Of a DNA stretch of 64,000 bases, positions 20,657 through 31,246 are shown in pieces; the stretch's first letter is position 1, and every line of letters starts with the position of its first letter. The notes below the pieces were generated by a model that worked only from the letters and a program-made list of their open reading frames with translations, was not told the DNA's origin and ran no database searches. The DNA comes from Paulinella micropora. Taxonomy: Eukaryota; Cercozoa; Imbricatea; Euglyphida; Paulinellidae. The stretch covers positions 159,075 through 223,074 of the forward strand of contig WBZZ01001399.1 in NCBI GenBank assembly GCA_019918135.1, read 5' to 3'. A program made the translations under genes and the position numbers.

Positions 20657-21346
20657 CAGTCCGACATCAAATATTAAGAAAAGAAAGAAAAGAAAGAAAA
20701 GAACGAAAAAGAAAGAAAAAGAAAGAAAAGAAAGAAAGGAAAGAAAGGAAAGAAAGAAAGAAAAAAAAGAAGAAAAGAAGAAGAAAAAAAGGAAAGAAAC
20801 AAAATTTTAAGAAAAGTTCTATAAGAAAATAAAAGAAAGAAAAGAAAGAAAAGAAAGAAAAGAAAGAAAAGAAAGAGAAGAAAGAGAAGAAAGAAAAAGA
20901 AAGAAGAAAAGAAGAAAAAAGAGAAGAAAACAAAAAGAAAAAAAAGAAAGAAAGAAAGAAAAGAAAAGAAAGAAAGAAAGAAAAAGAAGAAAGAAAAGAA
21001 AGAAAAGAAAAAAAGAAAAGAAAAGAAAGAAAAAAGAAAGAAAAAAGAAAAGAAAGAAAGAAAGAAAGAAAAGAAGAAAAGAAAGAAAGAAAAGAAGAAA
21101 GAAAGAAAGAAAGAAAGAAAAGAAAAGAAAGAAAAAAGAAAGAAAGAAGAAAAAAGAAAGAAAAAAAGAAAGAAAAAAGAAAGAAAAAAAGAAAAAAAAA
21201 GAAAAGAAAGAAAAGAAGAAAGAAAAGAAGAAAAGAAAGAAAGAAAGAAAGAAAGAAAAGAAAGAAAGAAAGAAAAGAAAAGAAAAGAAAGAAGAAAGAA
21301 AAGAAAGAAAAGAAAGAAAAGAAAGAAAGAAAGAAAAGAAAGAAAT
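20657..21346. repeat. 0.7-kb purine tract, (GAAA)n and variants
   Basis: Almost pure A and G on the plus strand, built from GAAA, GAAAA and GAA units. Strand-asymmetric polypurine DNA of this length can form triplex structures. The 312-codon Phe/Leu/Ser frame on the other strand is a repeat artefact. Confidence 0.95.
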
Positions 21347-21385
21347 GAAAACAAAAGAGAGAAATTTCTACAATTACATGATTTA

Positions 21386-22704
21386 TTATAATTTAGCATT
21401 AAAAAAAGAAATAACGAACCCGTCTTGGAACTTGCTGCCTTTGGAGTCCGTGTGTGCTTTCTTATCCTCCTCGTTCTCGAATATATATTCAAACCAGCCC
21501 GGGATTTCGAAAATACGAAATTTTCCTTCTGGTACTTCTGGGACTTCTGTTTTGTTTCCTGTCTCGTTGTCCTTGTCCTTGTCCTTGTCCTTGTCCTCGT
21601 CCTCCTTCTCATTTCCTTTCTCCTTCTCCTTCTCCTTGTCCTTGTCCTTCGTCACCTCCTCATCCTCCTCCTTGTTCTTTTCCTCCTCGCCCTCCTCGTC
21701 ATCCTCCTCATTCTCCTTCCCCTTCTCCTTCTTCTTTCCCTTCTTCTTCTTCTTCTTCTTCTTCGTCGTCGTCGTCGTCGTCTGCTTCTCCTTCTCCTTG
21801 TCCTTGTCCTTCGTCACCTCCTCGTCCTCCTCCTCGTCCTCCTCCTCTTCTTCCTCCTCCTCCTCGTCCTCCTCGTCATCTTCCTCTTCCTTCTTCCCCT
21901 TTTCCTTCTTTCCCTTCTTCTTCTTATTCTTCTTCTTCTTCTCCTTGTCCTCCTCCTTGTCCTCCTCCTTGTCCTTCTCCTTGTTCTTCTCCTTGTCCTC
22001 CTCCTTGTCCTTCTCCGTGTCCTTGTCATTCTTCTTTTCCTTGTCCTTCTCCTTGTCCTTCTCCTTGTCCTTCTCCTTGTCCTTCTCCTTGTCCTTCTCC
22101 TTGTCCTTCTCCTTGTCCTTCTCCTTGTCCTCGTCATTCTTCCTCTCCTTGTCCTTCTCCTTCTTCTTTCCCTTCTTCTTCTTTACTAGTTTCTGCTTCT
22201 CCTTCTTCTTTCCCTTCTTCTTTTCTGGCTCCTTCTCGTTCTCGTTCTCCTTCTCTTTTCGCTTCTTCTTCTTTCCTGGCTCCTTCTCCTTCTCATTCTC
22301 CTTCCCTTCTCCTGTCTTGTCTTATTCTTCTTCCTTCTTTTGTTTCTTCTTTTTATTCCCGCAACTATTATTTTCGTTTTTGTAGAAGTCTGTCTTCTTG
22401 CGATCTCTTTTCAAACGTACCTCCTCGCCTTGTAGTCCATCATCCCAACTCTTTGCATTTTCCAAGAACCCCTGTGAAGTTAGGGTGCTGTCCAATTCCT
22501 CTTGGTCTCAACTACCACCCTCTCCAGCTGCTCGAGACCTAAGCCATCATATTTCCTCCGCACTTCATCTGGAATTATCACATCTTCGAAATCCTCAGGC
22601 TCCGTCTGGCCGTTTGTCCAAATTTTTTGAGCCCTCTTACGGTTTCTGGCAATTGCTTGCAATGTCTTGGCCTTTACAGGCATCGCTGAGCTCTTTTCTT
22701 TCAA
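21386..22704 (-). pseudogene. Lysine/glutamate-rich gene with minisatellite interior
   Basis: The N-terminal part (22704-22480) reads MPVKAKTLQAIARNRKRAQK and then EDFEDVIIPDEVRRKYDGL and LEQLERVVVETKRNW, a plausible folded region. It stops at TAA 22480, yet reading past it (LHRGSWKMQRVGMMDYKA) or shifting frame (LENAKSWDDGLQGEE) both look coding. The middle (about 21,550-22,330) is a minisatellite whose unit encodes KDKEK-type repeats. The C-terminal part (to 21,386) is again non-repetitive: GKFRIFEIPGWFEYIFENEE. So a real gene seems to have had its middle expanded by repeats. Function unknown. Confidence 0.4.
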
Positions 22705-23121
22705 TGTATACAGCTGTATACAAATCTACCCGCACTTTGCAACTGCAGACGTTCGACGTTGAAAAAAGGCAGTAATCGACCTTTTTGCCTTATGAAAAAT
22801 CATGAGGGGAAAAGAGCTGTTGTTACATATTTTCTTTTGTTGTTTTTGCATTTCCCAGTCTCGTTGCTACCCTCAAACCTTATTTCCCGCTCTTTCCTGT
22901 CTGTGGAAGGAGCAGGAAGAAAGAAAATTTTATTTCCTCAAGTACCAGAGGCATACCAAATGAAAAAATATCTGCAGTCGGAAAATGAATTTTTGTTTCC
23001 ACTTCACTCTTTTATCATGTTACTTTGCTTTTTATCGCTGCATAATATGTCTACATGTGTGTTGAGTGCATGTGTAAATTATTGTAAGGAAATGTATTCA
23101 CTAGAAGCTAGGAGGTGGAAT
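22705..23121. other. Spacer; one hairpin-like element
   Basis: No supported gene. A TTTCCCGCTCTTTCC..GGAAGGAGCAGG inverted pair near 22,880-22,918 is a diverged relative of the hairpins at 23,205 and 23,549. Confidence 0.5.
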
Positions 23122-23720
23122 TTTCGTTTCTACATTTTCTGTACCGACAAAAATTTGCCGATGATTTCCAGCTCGCTCTCTTCGTGTATACTTGTCTAAA
23201 TAGCTTTCCCGCTCCTTCCACACACTAGAAGGAGCGGGAAACTTAATTACACCATCCGTGTAAATGTATATAAAACAAAATCAACCGAAGAAAATTGGTT
23301 AACTTAATTTTTTCTACGTTTCCTCTATGTCAACATGTTTTGGCTGTCTTTATGTTTTTGTTTTCTGCAATAAATGCAAGATCTTTACAAATACTGACAC
23401 TGACGACTTGTTTAGAGCTTCGAAATACATTTTAGACGTATTTTTTATAGTAAGAAGTCGAATATTTCGTTTCTAAATTTTCCGTACCGACAAAAATTTG
23501 CCGATGATTTCCAGCTTGCTCTCTTCCTGTATACTTGTCTAAATAGCTTTCCCGCTCCTTCCACACACTAAAAGGAGCAGGAAACTTAATTACAATATCA
23601 GTGGTAAGGTATATAAAACAAAATCAACCGAAGAAAATTTGTTAACTTAATTTTTTCTACGTTTTCTCTATGTCAACATTGTTTTGGCTGTCTTTATGTT
23701 CTTGTTTTCTGCAATAAATG
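23122..23720. repeat. Direct duplication of about 255 bp, each unit with a hairpin
   Basis: Unit A (about 23,122-23,384) and unit B (about 23,463-23,720) share the run from CCGACAAAAATTTGCCGATG to GTTTTCTGCAATAAATG at high identity. Each holds the TTTCCCGCTCCTTC/GAAGGAGCGGGAAA stem-loop, perfect in A (23205-23218 with 23228-23241) and partly decayed in B. Each ends with AATAAA, so the units may be duplicated 3' ends. Confidence 0.8.
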
Positions 23721-23723
23721 GTC

Positions 23724-24030
23724 ATGTATGTATGTATGTATGTAGTATTGTATGTATGTATGTATGTATGTATGCATATCCGTATGTATATTTTCTTTTC
23801 TCAGATCTCTCTCTCTCCCTTTCTTTCTCTCTCTCTCCCTTTCTTTCTCTCTCTCTCCCTTTCTTTCTGTCTCTCTCTTTCTTTCTTTCTTTCTCTCTCT
23901 CTGTCTCTATCTATTTCTTTCTTTCTTTCTTTCTTTCAAATCTACATACGTTGTCGTTGTTGTCGTTGTTGTCGTTCAACTTGTTGTCGTTGTTGTCGTT
24001 GTTGTCGTTGTTGTTGCAGTTGTTTTTGTC
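23724..24030. repeat. Microsatellite cluster (ATGT)n, (CTTT/CT)n, (GTTGTC)n
   Basis: Three adjacent arrays of different units immediately upstream of the second SET-like gene. Open frames through them are artefacts. Confidence 0.95.
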
Positions 24031-24172
24031 AGTGATGATGGTGAACCATTGGTGTTGTTTGCCTTTTAGAAGAAAGAAAAGCAATATAAGATGTGAATAA
24101 CTATTATATTTTTTGTGTAGTTTGGAGCTTGTTTGAGTCTTTTCTTGCCACGTGGCATGGGCGCAACGTCAA

Positions 24173-24943
24173 ATGAGCCTCGCGACTGCAAGGAGAGCGC
24201 CAGTGTCTATTGCTTGGCTTTCAGGATCCGGCAAGGCAGGTGGATGTGGATTATTTGCTGATAATGATTTGCCAAAAGGGTTTAAGCTGGGGCATCTGAA
24301 ACCAGGAGGTGCTAAAATGCCTTCAGAGAACATCAGTGATAATCCATTTGCTCAGCACTTTAGGATGCGGACATATAAGGGCATTGAAATAGGAATGCAA
24401 CCCATTGACTCCATTCATCAAGAAAGCAGAAATGCAATGCATCTTATTAACAGTAGTTACTTTCCTGGCTGCAGTGAGAACCCAAACTGCAAAGTGTCGA
24501 AGGGTGAGCAAGTCGTGACAATGTCCAAGGGTGTGTCTCGAGGTGAGCAAATTTTTCTGAGCTACTCAACGTTGGAGACACCAAATCCAAAAGTCGAGGC
24601 TTGCAAGGCACATCCTTCTTGGATGAGAGAGGCAGCAAAAGCAAACAAGAAAATCCCTGTTTTTATGTTGAGAATGATAGGAACTATAAATTTTTTTATC
24701 GTTCCTGAATTGCTTGAGCCACTGCCACCAAGGTCACAACCAATGTCTTTGGAAAAAAAACACGCGCTTCTAGCATCTTTCGGGTCGATGGCTGTAAGAG
24801 CGGATCCTCCACGAATTCCCTCAACTTCCTCAAGCATGAATGCAAAACGCAAGCTTTTGAATGAGTTCGCGGCTGGTCTCTCTTCAGTTAAAGCTCAGAA
24901 TGACTCAATAAAGCGTGCTCCTGTTTGTGCAGCCACTCCTCAG
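24173..24943 (+). CDS. SET-domain-like protein, copy 2
   Basis: Chosen start MSLATARRAPVSIAWL at 24173 follows a splice acceptor (TTTTTTGTGTAG, ending 24120). SET-type motifs in order: GKAGGCGLFADNDLPKGFKLG, then RNAMHLINSSY with ENPNCKV (compare the canonical NHSC-x-PNC), and SRGEQIFLSY (compare GEEL-x-x-Y). The preserved PNC and GEQ-x-x-x-x-Y make this a better candidate for activity than copy 1. After residue 257 a CAG/GTATGC donor (24944) and a CACACAG acceptor (25041) allow splicing, but the downstream frame meets TAG at 25186 and lies in Copia-like sequence, so the 3' end is uncertain. Likely role: protein lysine methylation, or a SET fold without activity. Confidence 0.6.
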
Positions 24944-25419
24944 GTATGCATTCGAATGTTTTCTTGTTGCTTAATAATACATTAAAGTGTGTTGTATGTG
25001 GTGATTCATTGCTATTACTATTCTTTCTATCAACCACACAGCGCACCTCTCAACTATTTCCTACCGAGACCAGGTCCCTGGGTCTTACCAACGCACCTAG
25101 TCCCGGACTCACCCGGCTCAACGGGGATAGAGCACTTCATCCTCCGGACAAGACCACCCAGGCGCACCCGGTCTCGACAAACAACTAGACGTACACCGTC
25201 GCAGACGACCCAGGCGGGGCCGTCGCAACGATTTGCAAGATCACCAACCCCGGAACCCGAATCAACTTGCACGGACACTGGCTCATCGAACCCAGCGCCT
25301 ACAACCCAACAAGAACAACAACAGGCACCGGAGGAAGACACTTCGAAACAACAACATGCACAAGTCCAAGGAGCTGCGCCTACACGTACGTCTTCTCTCC
25401 CTATCACACCAACTGTGAT

Positions 25420-26690
25420 AACGGACAAGGCACGAACGAGAAGACCAACCACGCATACGACCATCGACGACGAGCAGCGAAGAAGAGACCAAACGTCGCG
25501 TCGCTGCGGTTCAAGCATTGCCAGACGGGCACCCGGTACAATACCGACGCATAGCAGCATCACCACCGTCCTATCAACCAACAACACAACGCAAGTACAC
25601 ATTTGTATGGATCGACGCGCACCACTGCTTTCGACACCCGACGACGGAGCAACTAGCATACTGGAGCATCGCACTGGACTTCCGACTACTACCCGACGAT
25701 TGGATACAATCAAAGCCCGACTGCATCGACTGCAGGAGCATACGGGAAAACAAGCGAGGGGCGATAAGGCAAGAGTGCCTACTGCGGCAATCAAGAAGGC
25801 AAACAGCTACGTTGTGGCGGATGTAACCTCATATACTACTGCAATAAAGAGCATCAGTCATCGGACCGCCCGGCGCACAAAGAGTTTTGCACCTTAGCAA
25901 GCCAACACCCTCTGAACGACGAACTGCGGACTCGAGGGAGCCGACACGACCTACTAAGGGTACCCACTAATCAACCTCAACTAGCGGACTTGGCACTTCG
26001 ACAACTTCTACGCTACCGGGAAGGGGGCCCGCACGCGCCGCTCTTCATAGACCCAGACACAATGACCAACATGGCCCTCAACACGGAAGATGAATTTATA
26101 TTGAGGGGGAGAAATGTGGAGCCCCGTGCTAATGCTAATGCATAATCCCACGCGCTATTTGCCTACGAGTCTGATGCAATGGACCCTAATACATCTACGA
26201 GCAGCGACAATCAGTCAACATGCCAACAGATCGAAGGGCAACTGAAGCGACTGTTGGGCATACAACAAAGAAGCGAAACAACATCGGGACAACGGGACCA
26301 GTGGACAAGACAAGACCAAGACGACTACGACCGCCTATTCGTTCGGGACCCACCGTAATGGACTACGTGGCCTACAACAAGAACCATCCGTCAGCTCTAC
26401 AATGAACGGCACCACGATTACTCCCATACCAGAGAGTTTGCACTGATGGCCGACGCATTCGACGACTTCGAGGCGAAAATGGACCCAAAGGAAGACACAA
26501 CGGACGACAAGACAGTTGTGGACAATCAGGACTACGACGACATCGACGACCCCGAACTAGACGACCCGCACTACGACAGCTACCTATACCCACCCGCAAT
26601 GGTCGTCAGCAGCATCCGGAATTGAACTACTTCGACTTCAAGGACACAGACGACAACAACCGATGCAGGAGACCATGGACATCGAACGGG
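25420..26690 (+). pseudogene. Copia gag-like region with MYND-type zinc finger
   Basis: One frame reads KYTFVWIDAHHCF, LAYWSIALDFRLLPDDW and SKPDCIDC. At about 25,775 it shifts into a frame with YCGNQEGKQLRCGGCNLIYY followed by C-x3-H-x10-C, the spacing of a MYND finger (25,774-25,890). That frame continues through TAA 26143-26145 and TAA 26356-26358 with sensible protein on both sides (FILRGRNVEPRANANA, FALMADAFDDFEAKMDP, a long acidic region) to TGA 26623. A GTAAGG donor at 26691 and TTAG at 26765 bound a possible 75-bp intron before the protease. By position it is the gag portion of the plus-strand Copia element. MYND fingers normally bind proline-rich peptides. Confidence 0.45.
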
Positions 26691-26765
26691 GTAAGGTAAA
26701 GGTTCGGTCATTTCTACCCATAACCCCAATAAATACTGTCAACCTTGAACAAGCTTACATGTTAG
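26691..26765 (+). other. Possible 75-bp intron between gag and pol of the Copia element
   Basis: GGG/GTAAGG at the left and ACATGTTAG at the right. The segment holds four of the in-frame TAA/TAG codons and its removal keeps phase, so splicing explains them simply. Some Copia elements are known to splice between gag and pol. Confidence 0.4.
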
Positions 26766-27929
26766 TGGACATACCGAACAACCCCTACCCTACCCCCCCT
26801 CCAGGCATGTCCAGCTATACTCGAAAATATCACCCCTTACGGCCTATCTACATCCACATTTAATCCACCTGATATTGTCGATAGTGCTTGCAATAGGTGG
26901 TTATTCCATGAGAATGCACCAATGGACCCACACACAATCAGACAAGACAAGCCCGCGATGCTGAACAACATTGCCGGCAAACCACTTGCAGTGCGGACCA
27001 GTGCAACTGCCACCCCCACGTGGTTAAACCGAAACGCAATGTCGGTTAAACAGTCCTTCCCGAACTCGCTTGTCTCACCTTCACTACCATTCAACCTCAT
27101 ACCCACACCACGCCTCGACCATGACATGCACAAAACAATCATACATCAAAATGGGCAGGTATTCATCTGCGACAAACCTGTGAAAATATATAAAGACAAC
27201 ATACTTGCAAGAGGCAGACTAAACTCACATCTACTCTATGAGCTTGACAAGCCTGGCAAACGACCACTAGACCCAAACACACGATACTCTCCCCATAGGC
27301 ACGTGACTCGAGCGCAACAAACACTGGCCACTGCTGAAGACCTCCCAGACCTTGCACTATGGTCAGTGAACCCCCAACCATCACATGCCCCTTTTGACGC
27401 AATGGTCCTACACCGCAGCTTGATGCATGCCAACCCTCAAATCATGCAAGAATTTGCAAACAGTGTAGGCAAACGCATAGCAGGTAGAGACTGGATGCGT
27501 CTAGTCAGGGTATGTCATGGATGTAGCAGGGGAAAACCAAACAAACCCCCTATGTACAGTGGGAATCACTTAGACCTAGAATTTAAAGCAGGTGAGGCAC
27601 TCAATCTAGACTTCTCTGGCCCATTTCCCGTTCGCTCAAGATACGGAAATCAATATCGAGGGGGAGTGTCATGCTCTAACTCTAAATTCGCGTGTGAACT
27701 ATACACCCCTACACGTGAAGCTAAAATATACATGCCACACTTAGAGAAAATATTCGCTTTCTTTGAGAGACAGTCAGGCAACAATCTCAAACAACTTCGT
27801 TCAGATGGAGAGTTCCTATCAAAACGTCTTGAGGACTTACGCCGACCGTCACGGCATTATTCTCAAAGAAACAACGAGGAACGAACCAAACATGAACCCA
27901 TTCACAGAACGTATGAACAGAACCGATGA
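26766..27929 (+). pseudogene. Copia protease, gag-pre-integrase and integrase N-part
   Basis: The frame reads PPDIVDSACNRWLFHENAP, where D-S-A stands at the place of the retropepsin D-S/T-G. It continues with IIHQNGQVFICDK and DNILARGRL, the block shared with the minus-strand Copia element, then MVLHRSLMHANPQIM (H-x4-H) with CHGCSRG (C-x2-C), completing the zinc site. LNLDFSGPFP gives the first integrase Asp and LRSDGEFLS the second. The frame is lost at about 27,830, where the next piece takes over. The D-S-A replacement would impair the protease unless it tolerates Ala. Confidence 0.75.
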
Positions 27930-28383
27930 CACACGAGCACTAGCAGCTCAGCTAAATGCCGGCCTGCCTGATACGTTCTGGGAAGACACACATAGAGCAA
28001 CACTAGCTATACGAATGATCACACCCATTAGTAGAGGCAAACACAAAGGTAAGAATCAGTGGGAGTTGCTAATGGGCAGGAAACCAGTGCAGTCTTTCAT
28101 CCAACCATTTGGGTGCCTAGCCTGGGTCAAAGTGGAAAAGACGAAAGGAAAGCCTGTCGCAGTTCCTGGCACTCTGATAGGTTACAATATCTTTCGTCGA
28201 GTATATAGGATACTTATAAGAAACACCAGACAGACAACAACAGTCGAAAAACGAAATGTTCGATTTGACATTAACACACGAGGCTACACATGTCTGTCGC
28301 CCATCAAACTATGTGATCATACAGTCGCAAGCACAACAACAACCAGAACTGTCTCCACATCAATCTATACAATGGAAAAATGA
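27763..28383 (+). pseudogene. Copia integrase C-terminal part
   Basis: After the frameshift, NMNPFTERMNRT supplies the catalytic Glu. LPDTFWEDTHRATLAIRM and GKNQWELLMGRKP are Copia-typical, FGCLAWVKV and GYNIFRRVYRIL form the C-terminal fold, and VRFDIN closes it. TGA at 28381-28383 interrupts the frame, which continues into the linker at 28.4 kb in the same phase, so this TGA is a genuine nonsense change. Confidence 0.75.
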
Positions 28384-29076
28384 AGTTCAGCTGCCCAATC
28401 TTTTGACCTGATATCACAAACTGGCGTGCTGACACAAAACCAACGGTCGCCAACATACACTTCAGTTTCCACACAGGGTGACGACAACAAAACAGCATCA
28501 AGCAACAACGACCCAAAGGCCACTCAGGTATCCTATGTGCAACCCAGCCCCACCTTTAGCACTCTCCTGCCCCCACCCAGTGCCACTACAACCATTTTTC
28601 AACCGTCCCTTTCGGCAACAAACAACAGCAGCACAGTTAGTCGAAACGACACTCTACACCGCCCTACCACATCGACCAATGCAAACCCACAAGGCCAACA
28701 CACAACACCACACAGCAATAGAGTTACTGACATAAAAGGAATTCCAAAACAATGGGATGGTGCAAAAGTTAGCGTAGAAAACATAGTCGCCCAACCGAGA
28801 CTTCGCAAACCGACCCCAGCGCATCACCCAACACACACAGCCCATGCAACATATGATAATGCGTTTGAGGGGGAGGATGAGGAAGCAATCAGACAGGACA
28901 ACTATTGTTTGTTTACACGCATAGTACTACACATCCCACGCAAAGCTGTTAAGTCGCACCCACAGGTGCATGCTGCTCAGCTTGCGGAACTACAAGGATT
29001 ATTCGACTGCAATCCCATCGAATGGGTACCAAGCTCACAAGCATTAACAGCCAAAATCCCTCCAGTCCACACTACA
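28384..29076 (+). pseudogene. Copia integrase-RT linker and start of RT, up to the insertion site
   Basis: A Ser/Thr/Pro-rich linker (YTSVSTQGDDNKTASS) leads into VHAAQLAELQGLFDCN and IEWVPSSQALTAKIPPVHTT. The last codons ACT-ACA lie at the border of the long-TIR element. Joined to 36,352 the reading resumes in phase as FVDAIKVDESTGEE, which shows that the RT frame was intact at this point when the insertion happened. Confidence 0.75.
29072..29076 (+). repeat. Target-site duplication CTACA, left copy
   Basis: CTACA stands immediately left of the element and again at 36347-36351. Removing one copy plus the element restores the Copia RT frame. Confidence 0.75.
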
Positions 29077-29077
29077 G

Positions 29078-29665
29078 CATCTCTAACTTTGGAAAGGACT
29101 TGTCCCTTTTGCCACTTTTGCCACCGGCAACTACTAAAACCATAGTGGCAAATTTCGGTAAGGTTTATATGTTTATCTTGATTATTTGTGTTGGTACATC
29201 ATGTCTGATTAATAAAAATCAATTTTGAATGTTTTTTCAAGTAGCCAGGATCACTAGATCAGCAAAAGTATAGCAAAATAGTGGTAAATATTTTTACTGA
29301 CTAATTACTTCTTATTTGCCACTTTTCTGCTAGATTTTTACTGTGATTTCAAAGCATTAAGTTGAATTAAGTAATATATTAACAAAAAATCAATTTTACA
29401 TCATATTACATCATACATCACAATTGTGCGGGTGGCACCAGCACTTGAAATTTGTGAAACTTGCCACTCGAAATTAGTTAAAGTCATTAATACATATGTG
29501 GCAGAAAGAAACCTAGCCCGGCAGATTTTACTGCTTGATTCATTTAAAGCAGCACTGAAAAGCTAAATTTAATTTAATTTTCAATTATTAATAAATAATT
29601 TATCATAGTCAATTAACTTTTCCGGTGTGACGTCACACTTCAAGTTGCAATTTACTTAAACACTG
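29078..29665. repeat. Left terminal inverted repeat
   Basis: Pairs with 35752-36344 over nearly 590 bases, with small indels near the inner end (about 29,648). It includes the palindrome GTGTGACGTCACAC (29,626-29,639). Confidence 0.85.
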
Positions 29666-29863
29666 TTTTAATAAAATATTTGTCATTAGCATTGTTTTTT
29701 GTCACGATTCAAAGTAATTATTACTAAATATCAGTACTGATATGTTGAATAAACAGAAAACAGTGCAATCAATCATTCTAAATTTTACGACTTAGGAAAA
29801 TTAGCAGTACTAATACTGCTGTGAAGGCAGACGATTACCAACGGAAAAACTGACTAAAAGTTG

Positions 29864-31207
29864 TTATTGGCGGAGCTGTTCCTGCCGCAAATGATGCTCG
29901 TGATCGATTCTTCTCTGCTCTTGCAGAAAATGATATTGCAACAAAGATTGTTGCTGATGTCCTTGCATAGAAGGGCCAGGCGATGCAAGCGGTGGCGTGT
30001 TAGACTTCGACAAACTTATCTGTTGGAACGGTTGGATTTGAAAAGGATTGTTTTCTTCCTCTTATTCTTCCTCTGTGGACTCTTGTTGCTGAACAGGCCT
30101 CTTCAATTTTTTGTTCCCACTTTTGCGCGAACTGGTACTTGTGTCCACTGCAACGTCCGACTTAGCTTTCAAATTGATCTCGTTACGAAGGGATGAGAAT
30201 TCAGATGACAATTTGGTAAGCACATCAACTAACTTAGCGCTATCATCCCTTGAGGCCGTAGAATGAACTTTCAAAGCAGATTGAACCGCGCTGTTGACGA
30301 TCGATGCCACATCTACGATGGGCGTTGCAGACGCTGAGGGGCCGAGCGGTGTGGAATCTGATGACGGCAACTCAACGTTACTTTCACTGCCGACTTCCGT
30401 CTTACGCTTCCGTTTTTTCTTTGAAACCTTTTGCTTTTTTTGTTGCTTTTGCTTGATGGGTTTGACGGGAAGTGATGGTACCGCATCTTCCACCACGATT
30501 TCCACTTTTGGTGTACTCTTTGGCAATGTACACTCCCTCTTCGGCCGGCCAGTGTCTGAGAGTTGGGTTGACTGTGGCTGATCCCCCATCCACACGAAGT
30601 CGTACACCACGGGAAGTTGCTCAGTGGGAGTATTTTCACCTGCCATAAGTTGTAAGTCCTGCGTAATCTCTGTGTTCCACTTTTCTGATGTCATAGTAGC
30701 CTTCGCTTCTTTGGACATCTCAGGGTCGAGTACACTCAAAGAGGCGATTTGATACTGCGCAAAGACCTTGCCTGTGGTCTTATCCTGCACTATGCGCTGA
30801 ATCAAAACGGACTTTGATAAATCAGTGATATCATTCGAGCCAGAGTTCAGAAATTGCCGGGATAGCTTGCAGCCGGGTCTGCAAGCAAAATATGGCAATT
30901 GATGAAAAACTAGCAAGTGAATAACCGATTGCGGTTAACACCTCCTTCTCACGGCTGATTAGAGTTGATCTGGGCTTGATAACAAGGTTCTTAAGATTGC
31001 GTGAAATGAGAGACTCCAACACCGCGTAACTCTCCCGTTTGCCGGTTGTGGCATTGCGATAATGCAACACCGTACCGGTAGCGGTTGCGGCGCCTTCAAA
31101 CTTGTACATGCGCTATTCGTGGCAGACTAGTTCATCGGAGGGGGGCTGGATGTTCTCTTGTTTGTCTTTTTCTGTGCTCTCTTCTTTCTTTGTACCCTTG
31201 TCGCTGT

Positions 31208-31246
<39 letters not shown>

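Noticed and set aside
20674-21612. 312-codon Phe/Leu/Ser frame in the GAAA tract
   Set aside because: Product of polypurine DNA; no non-repetitive part supports a protein.
24989-25897. 302-codon Thr/Arg/Pro frame as the true protein
   Set aside because: Low complexity; the neighbouring phase holds Trp-rich and zinc-finger motifs and is the better coding candidate, though frameshifted.
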